Source of the DNA: Pyrrhoderma lamaoense
Lineage: Eukaryota; Basidiomycota; Agaricomycetes; Hymenochaetales; Hymenochaetaceae
DNA: 64,000 nt
Reading direction: 5' to 3'
Assembly: GCA_002794735.1 (NCBI GenBank)
Contig: NBAZ01000009.1
Location: 310,001 to 374,000 of the forward strand
Shown: positions 58,124 to 64,000 of the stretch, piece by piece
Position numbering within the stretch: the stretch's first letter is position 1
Layout of the letters: each line of letters opens with the position of its first letter
Position numbers and translations under genes: made by a program
The notes under the pieces: model-generated
Database searches by the model: none
Told to the model about the DNA's origin: nothing
The model's input: the letters and a program-made list of their open reading frames with translations, nothing else

Positions 58124-59813
58124 TTACAATTCATCATGTTCCTTATTGTTGGAGGAACTGGAAGCACGTCGCAGCCTATATACACCGGTCCCATGTCTCG
58201 CAATCTTAGCATTTATACTTCCATGTGGTTCGATTGTCCCGATCTTCTTCCCCATTAGCACAGGAAGACTCTGAGACAAACCCGACGCATATCCTCCGTA
58301 CTCTGTCGCGTTGTATCGAAATTGTGTACCTATCGTATTAGGATCCGCCGAAGATTCACCATTTGCGGCAGCGATAATCTGTGCAGCAGTATCGTTATCC
58401 ATACGATTCGCCCATAGGTCATAAACATCCCAGGCCTCATTCACCTGAGGGCCGTTACCGATTGGACCTGAATCCCAGAAAATGTCGCTCAGGGTTGCGT
58501 TCATCTCACGAGTTGAGTTGCCTGCGTTCACTAAGAGGACTACTTCGTCACCATTTGAAAGGGATCCTGCCCACATCTGTATCTCTCCCTTCCCAAAGGA
58601 ATCAGTATCCTTGACGTAGTAGCGCCAACGTCTAACGGCTGGGCGGGAACCAGGGTCTTGAGATAACGCGAGAATAGCTGGGTTGGAAAGAATGCTATAT
58701 GCTGAAGGGCTTAGGTTGCTTAGATCATTGGCCATGATTAACGGAGACTTGATCGCTGCCCATAGTGAGAAATGAGTGATGTATTCATCGTCGGTCATAC
58801 CGCCGTTTTCAATCTCTTTCATACGTATTCAGCAAGTCAAACTTAAGAAGACAACAACAAGTATACATACGGAGTAGGTCCATGTCATTCCAAGCTCCTG
58901 TAATAGGTTTATCCACGAATTTCGCTACCTTGTTGACGACGTTCATCACCGAGCAACGGAATCCCGGTAATTTGCAATCGATACCTTGTTCATCCTCACA
59001 TGGACAGGCATCATCATATCTATCAAAAGTATCATACACATCGCCTGTAATTCTCCAAGAGTTTGCAATGGTTTGTGCCCAGTTCCAAGGACCATCTTCT
59101 CCCCAGTTACACATGGAGTATAAAATGGGTCGGCCTGTGGCATTAAGGGCAGCGGCCATCTTTGCATAACGATTATAAGTCACGAGTGGTGTTCCTGTTT
59201 GGCCCTCATTAAAACAATTGTCGTACTTCAAGTAATCAATCTTTATGCATTGTAATAGATCAGTGAGATATTTCAATATACTAAGAACCGAAAAAGATGC
59301 ATGTAATCAAGATATAATATACTTACACCCCAACTAGCCCACGTTTGAGCGTCAATTTCCTCGTGACCCAATGAGCCCTCATATCGTGCACATGTTAGAG
59401 CGCCAGCGTCCGAGTAGATACCCATCCCTAGGCCCATGTCATGAAGTTGGTCAGCTACTGGGGAGATTCCATTTGGAAACTTTGATGGATCGGCTTGAAG
59501 GTGTCCCGTAGCATTTCTTCCCGCAGACCAACAGTCATCTTGCAAGACGTATGTGTACCCTACGTCCTTGAGTCCTAGACTGACCAGTTGCTTCCCAGAG
59601 GATACCAGTAGGTCTGCACTCACACCACATCCGAAGGCACTCCATGTATTCTGAGATATATATAGACGAGTTAGCAGTATATTTGATAAAATCGTATGTA
59701 CAAGCGCGTACCCAACCCATTTGTGGAGTGATGGCAAGACCATTATCAGAGGCCTTCACTGTGGAAGAAGTAATGGCTAGAAAGACTGTAATCCAAAGAG
59801 TAGCCCAGTTCAT
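58124..59813 (-). CDS. Secreted alpha-galactosidase, GH27
   Basis: Retaining glycoside hydrolase that removes terminal alpha-1,6-galactose from galacto-oligosaccharides and galactomannan. Minus strand, start at 59813. MNWATLWITVFLAITSSTVKA is a signal peptide, so the enzyme is secreted. Then GLAITPQMGW-NTWSAFGC, YTYVLQDDCWSAGRNATGHL, GMGIYSDAGALTCARYEGSL, and the nucleophile Asp in DYLKYDNCFNEG. WRITGDVYDTFDRY carries the proposed acid/base Asp. ITGAWNDMDLL, FSLWAAIKSPLIMANDLSNL and a C-terminal beta-sandwich with many NxT/S sites complete it. Three introns (about 59651-59729, 59270-59330, 58823-58870) preserve frame. An in-frame ATG 34 codons upstream exists, but the later start gives the signal peptide. 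Confidence 0.93.
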
Positions 59814-60640
59814 GTTGTACGCGTCGTAAAGGTCTCTACTAAAACCGTTGTTTGACACAAAATATGTCGGTTTTATAACTTGGAGACCACGATGATCATC
59901 TGACATAGGAGACAATGATGTAAGGTATTAAAAAAGATATATCCATTCCCGAGTTGTATGCCTTACTTCCGCTACCGAGAAGAGAACAAATAGATGAACA
60001 CGTCCAAGTTACGAGAGTTGGGGTACAACTTTTTGTTGAAGCAACTAAATCATAGGAATTGTTTCAATGCTTCCCCATCTTCCTTGATCCATGTCGAGTG
60101 TCATCTAAGGTTCCTAGCACGAGGTACCTGGTATAGACACTACATCATTCGTATACTCTGCTGAAGTGGCTCAATATATCGACCTCTGAAACCAATACCA
60201 CAGAACAAACTTGCCCATTTCGAAAAGTGCACGGACCCTCCAACCGATGACTTCTGCCTGAAGACCTTGTGACAATAAAATGGTAGTAGCTAAACGTCTT
60301 TTTGGTATATAAACGGGCGTAACAGCATCTCGTATAGGTGAATTTGTCGTGAAGTGTCAAGGGGACAAAGTATATTTATAGACACACAAGCACGGATTCA
60401 GAGGTTCATGTTTGTAGAAAAACGAAATCTTTGCCGATTTTCCAGTTACGATCTGTTCAGGTGATCATTTTCTACGTATGGGTACTAATAATGGGGCTCA
60501 TATATATCACTTCACAACTTTCTCCCCAGGTCCGAATCATTTCTTGGCTTGTCCTGTAGAAGTATCACGGACCGTCATTTCCCTCCATTTCTATCATTTT
60601 TTATTGGCGGGCTGACTACGTTATAAAAACTTGATGGCTA
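59814..60640. other. Intergenic region upstream of the galactosidase
   Basis: Divergent spacer between the galactosidase start and the WD40 remnant. Contains the GH27 promoter; a TATA-like TATAAA is at 60308-60313 on the plus strand (GTATATAAACGGG). No gene seen. Confidence 0.4.
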
Positions 60641-61160
60641 ATCGTAATTGATAGAAACGCATTGTATTAGCCGTAGCAACACGTTTCTTGTTTCTGTACC
60701 CAAGGAAAAGACAATCCTTATCTGGAATGCATCAAGCGAAAAGATTATACCCACAGAAGGCCATATTGACCAGGTAATGTCGGTACGCTTTTCACCTGAC
60801 GGAAAGAGGTTGTTTTGGGTTCAGATGATGAAACTGTCCGTGCATGATATACATCGACAACCTCTGTTTTCTCCATCAGAGGGCACTCATGTGATATCAA
60901 TAATGCGCTTTTCGTCCCAGATGGGAAACATGTTGCATCAGAGTCATGGGATAAAATTATCCGGATTTGGACATTGGAGGACAATGAGACACGCTTAAAC
61001 TGGTATCTGCGAGAGGATGGCTGGATCACTGATGAAGATGGAAGATACCTGACATGGGTCCCAAGAGACTTGCGTCGCACTTTGCTACTCCAAAGAAGTA
61101 CTACTATAATAAATGCCCCTTTCTCACAGAACTTGATTTTAGTTCTTTACTTACGGACCG
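60641..61160 (+). pseudogene. WD40-repeat remnant
   Basis: Frames on the plus strand spell broken WD40 repeats: KTILIWNASSEKI, GHIDQVMSVRFSPDGKR, then in a shifted frame FVPDGKHVASESWDKIIRIW and a tail LREDGWITDEDGRYLTWVPRDLR. The last block resembles the conserved end of WD40 tails on fungal NACHT/NLR-type proteins. At least two frame changes occur between 60815 and 60960. There is no start region, no nucleotide-binding domain and no splice structure. It is most likely the 3' end of a decayed NLR-like or WD40 gene. Confidence 0.6.
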
Positions 61161-61422
61161 ATGGACCAAATTTTATTCATCTCTCAATACAAGCTAAGTC
61201 TATTGGTATCCCAGCAGTCAGCCACCTTAAATACTTAGTATATTCAACATCCATTCCGTCAACTCTCTCGTGTTTGATGGTACACAACTTTGATACCCTA
61301 TATATATATAATAGTCAACCCTACTACCACCTAACAACATACATAACACGATAATGATATAAATTACAAAGCAATACACATCTAAACGTAGTGATAACTT
61401 AGATGGAACAAGAGAGTAGATT

Positions 61423-63965
61423 TCAAAGCTCATTCCTCAATATAATACTAAAGCAAGGTTCACAAAATGGTTTTTTATCACGCTGAAAGAACGAAGGCTC
61501 TTCAAATGGTTTTTGACAGCCCTGATGAAATTGACATTATGATCAGAATTATCACAAGACTTCTAGTAATGAAGATAGGAGGCTTACCGCACAGACAAAA
61601 CACTCGAAACACCACTTCCCTCCTAGTGCCTCAACTGCACGCATTCCATCCCTAATAGCTTTTTTACAACCCTTACATTTAGGTGAACGAAGTCTTACGT
61701 GACAAGCTTCGCAATAAGGATGTCCACGATAAACAGTGAAACCAACTTCTTCCCCATCTTCATCCAAAGCAAGATCAAAAGCCCCATCTCCCTTAATATT
61801 AATGCCATTTTTCCCGCTTGGCCGTCTTGGCTTGGCGGGTGAAGGTGCAAGGAAAGGATCACCACACTCTGCGCAGAAGAAATGTTGCTCGTGGTACGTC
61901 CGTTTTCCGAGTGCAGGATCATCTAGAGTGATAAATCTTTCATCGATGATTGGTGTTTTACAGTGGTAGCACTGGGGAGCAAAAAGCTGAAAGAAAGCAG
62001 TTAATTACTCGAATGTCCATACAAAGAAATTGACTAGGAGGATAAGTACTTACCTCATGATAATCAAGGTGGCAATAAGGCTTCCCTTCATGCTCGTAAG
62101 AGCTAACGTGCTCAAGGTGTTCACCACAGACGCAGCATTTGAAACATTGTGGGTGCCATCTTAGTCCCATCGCACTTACGATGCGACCGATTATACTTTC
62201 ATTACAGCCACCACAGATAAGACCACCGCCTCTTGATCGTAAGTTCGAGCCAGAGCTCGAAGTCGTTGAGATTGTAGAAACCGATGCAGCGCCAGGGACA
62301 CGTGGTAGTCCGCGAGCTTTAGAAGAGGAGTAATTAGCCAGGTCGCTCAAAATGACAGGCATGACTGCGCGTGAAGCTGCAGTCGAAGCATCTGGAGTAG
62401 ATACAGAAATTAACGGGCCAGAAGGCTGGGCATCGTCGTCATCGTTATCCCCACCTGGAATATTGATGACAGGTATGTCAACTTTACGGGGACTAGTAGG
62501 CTTCGGAGAAATCACAATGGCGGGAACTTGAGATGGGGGATTAGTTATTGACCCACTTTCGAAATCAAAGTCAAGGTCTCCAGGTATATTGATTTTTGGA
62601 ATTGAAGGAGTGGGGAGCTACTCGGTTGATTACCAGAGAGAGTATCTTCTGGAGTCCGAATTGTCGGTATTGAAGAGGTGTTAGAAGAAGACGGTGATGG
62701 AGACCGACGAAGAGATGGAGGGGGTGCATCATCTAAACTTAAATCCATACTTACTGGACGCCTCGGAGTTGAGAATGGGTATGACTTTATGGACGATCCG
62801 CTACGAGAGGAAGTATTTGTCCTTGAGCTAATTTGTGATGATGGACGTTGATGGGTGTTCGTAAGTGACGAGGAAGTTTCGGACGGCTTTGAAGCTATAT
62901 CCGGTGTTTTTTCTGTGATCTTGCTCCCATTCATGCTATTGTTTTCCTCTGCCAACGACAAGGCCGCAAATCTGAATGCCATCGACATTTTCTGTTCATC
63001 TTTCTTTCCGCTTGTGAGTTTATCGAGATCTGCATTGGGTAATGTCCAAGAAAGTTTACGCTCAGTATGAGTAGGCTTGGGATGACGTATCGCAGGCATT
63101 GGTAGTTTTTGCTCCTGTTTAGGAGTCTGTGGCTGAGGCGAGCGTGATGGGGTAACAACTGGAGAAGGTCTGGTTAGGGTGGTTGAGACGGACGAAGAAC
63201 TAGTAGCAGGTCGTGAGGGGCCAACAGGCCTTGCTTGTTGTTTTGTAGGGGATGAAGGCTGCGTTCGCGAGCCACAGAGTACCGTGCTCCCACTTCCCTT
63301 AAGGGATTCGTTTATCCCTTGCTCAGCCTTCTCCCAGGCTTTCCGTCTGTCGACGACACTTTTTGTTCTCGCAGGAAGATCACGTATCCCATATTGAGGG
63401 GAAGCAGGCTCCGGCTTTGGCGTTTCTACGGAGAGTACTTTTGTGGTAGAAGGAAAGTTATAGCTTCCAAGTCGTTCACCACGCTTAGGGAGGTCTCGAA
63501 TACCATACTTAGGGGATGGCACTTGATCTTTGTCACCAACCTCCACTGGCTTGAAAGTAGACAGCCCATCTTGCTCGTCATCTGACTCGATCAGAGAAGG
63601 AGCCACTGATGATGTTGACGGGGAGATCGCTTGACTTGAAGAGGTGCTTGATAGAGGTAAAGTTGTAGATCTCACGTAGGAGCGGGGAATATATGTTTTT
63701 CTGGGTGGACTAGTCACATTCTTCGGTGAATTCATACTCGCTCCGCCTTGGTTAGTTTGTACAATCGAAGGCACTTGAGTATGGGAATCACTTCCACTCA
63801 TAGGTGATACTAAAGCAGAAACGGATCCTCCCCCCTTTGACACACCAGATTCTCGCGGAGCCTGCTGAATAGTAGCGGTGGGAGTCGAGAACCCTCGATG
63901 ACGTGTCGTTATCCTTGCAGCGGAACTGCTTTCGGAAGACGCGGCCAGCACTTCCCGACGCTTGA
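61423..63965 (-). CDS. Triple-LIM paxillin-like protein, 5' end beyond right edge
   Basis: Minus strand. The visible N-terminal part (63965-62540) is a long Ser/Pro-rich region with two YGIRDLP-type repeats (SPKYGIRDLPKRGERLGSYN and SPQYGIRDLPARTKS). A single-base deficit at CTCCCCAC (62611-62616, minus strand) shifts frame before PSIPKINIPGDLDFDFE. Three LIM domains follow: CGGCNESIIGRIVSAMGLRW..., CYHCKTPIIDERF..., and CKGCKKAIRDGM...WCFECFVC-AGCQKPFEEPSF, ending ILRNEL at 61423. LIM2 contains an insert of about 45 residues. Two introns (about 61989-62055, 61527-61587) keep frame. Fungal Pxl1-like proteins act at polarity sites and the cytokinetic ring through Rho GTPases. The role is inferred from LIM order. 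No ATG precedes REVLAASSESS in frame, so upstream exons must lie outside. Confidence 0.82.
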
Positions 63966-64000
63966 TTCATGCATAGGCTGCGTGTTTTTTGCCCCTTGTA

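Overview
The window is nuclear DNA of a filamentous basidiomycete, most likely an Agaricomycete. Most genes are cut by many 40-60 nt GT-AG introns. The proteins are of fungal types: an HYSGHGGQ/DACHSG metacaspase set, an AAIHTSS-type P450, an Afi1 DENN protein and a DUF5872/Hva1-TUDOR protein. The sequence is AT-rich. I cannot name a genus from the sequence alone.

Layout, left to right. 1-1.33 kb: an arrestin-like gene cut by the left edge (minus). 1.3-5.1 kb: gene-poor DNA. 5.1-14.04 kb: three tandem copies (A, B, C) of a gene encoding about five Cys/His zinc-finger modules and a C-terminal C3HC4 RING. C is intact, A is open apart from three single-base frame breaks, and B is badly broken. 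A 124-bp MITE-like element sits upstream of A. 14.6-18.95 kb: COPI alpha subunit. 19.3-21.6 kb: cytochrome P450 (minus). 22.4-23.1 kb: small unknown gene. 23.1-26.4 kb: gene-poor. 26.4-28.5 kb: multi-membrane protein of a fungal WW-like family. 29.5-37.2 kb: three tandem metacaspase genes. 38.0-41.1 kb: Afi1-like DENN protein (minus). 41.4-43.1 kb: RPN3 (minus), sharing a 214-bp divergent promoter with NDUFAF2 (43.3-44.2 kb). 46.45-48.7 kb: Dal5-family MFS transporter. 49.6-51.75 kb: SWI3/RSC8-type chromatin-remodelling subunit. 52.2-54.5 kb: PPR-like protein. 55 kb: possible small membrane protein. 56.6-57.9 kb: DUF5872 plus Hva1-TUDOR protein. 58.1-59.8 kb: GH27 alpha-galactosidase (minus). 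60.6-61.15 kb: WD40 remnant. 61.4-64 kb: triple-LIM paxillin-like gene cut by the right edge (minus).

The housekeeping genes (COPA, RPN3, NDUFAF2, SWI3, AFI1) form the core. The accessory material is the zinc-finger/RING array, the metacaspase array, the P450 and the WD40 remnant. Several conserved genes (COPA, SWI3, LIM, PPR, TUDOR) carry one-base frame breaks, nearly all in the -1 direction and several in short homopolymers. This looks more like consensus-sequence error than gene death, so pseudogene calls for other broken genes need care.
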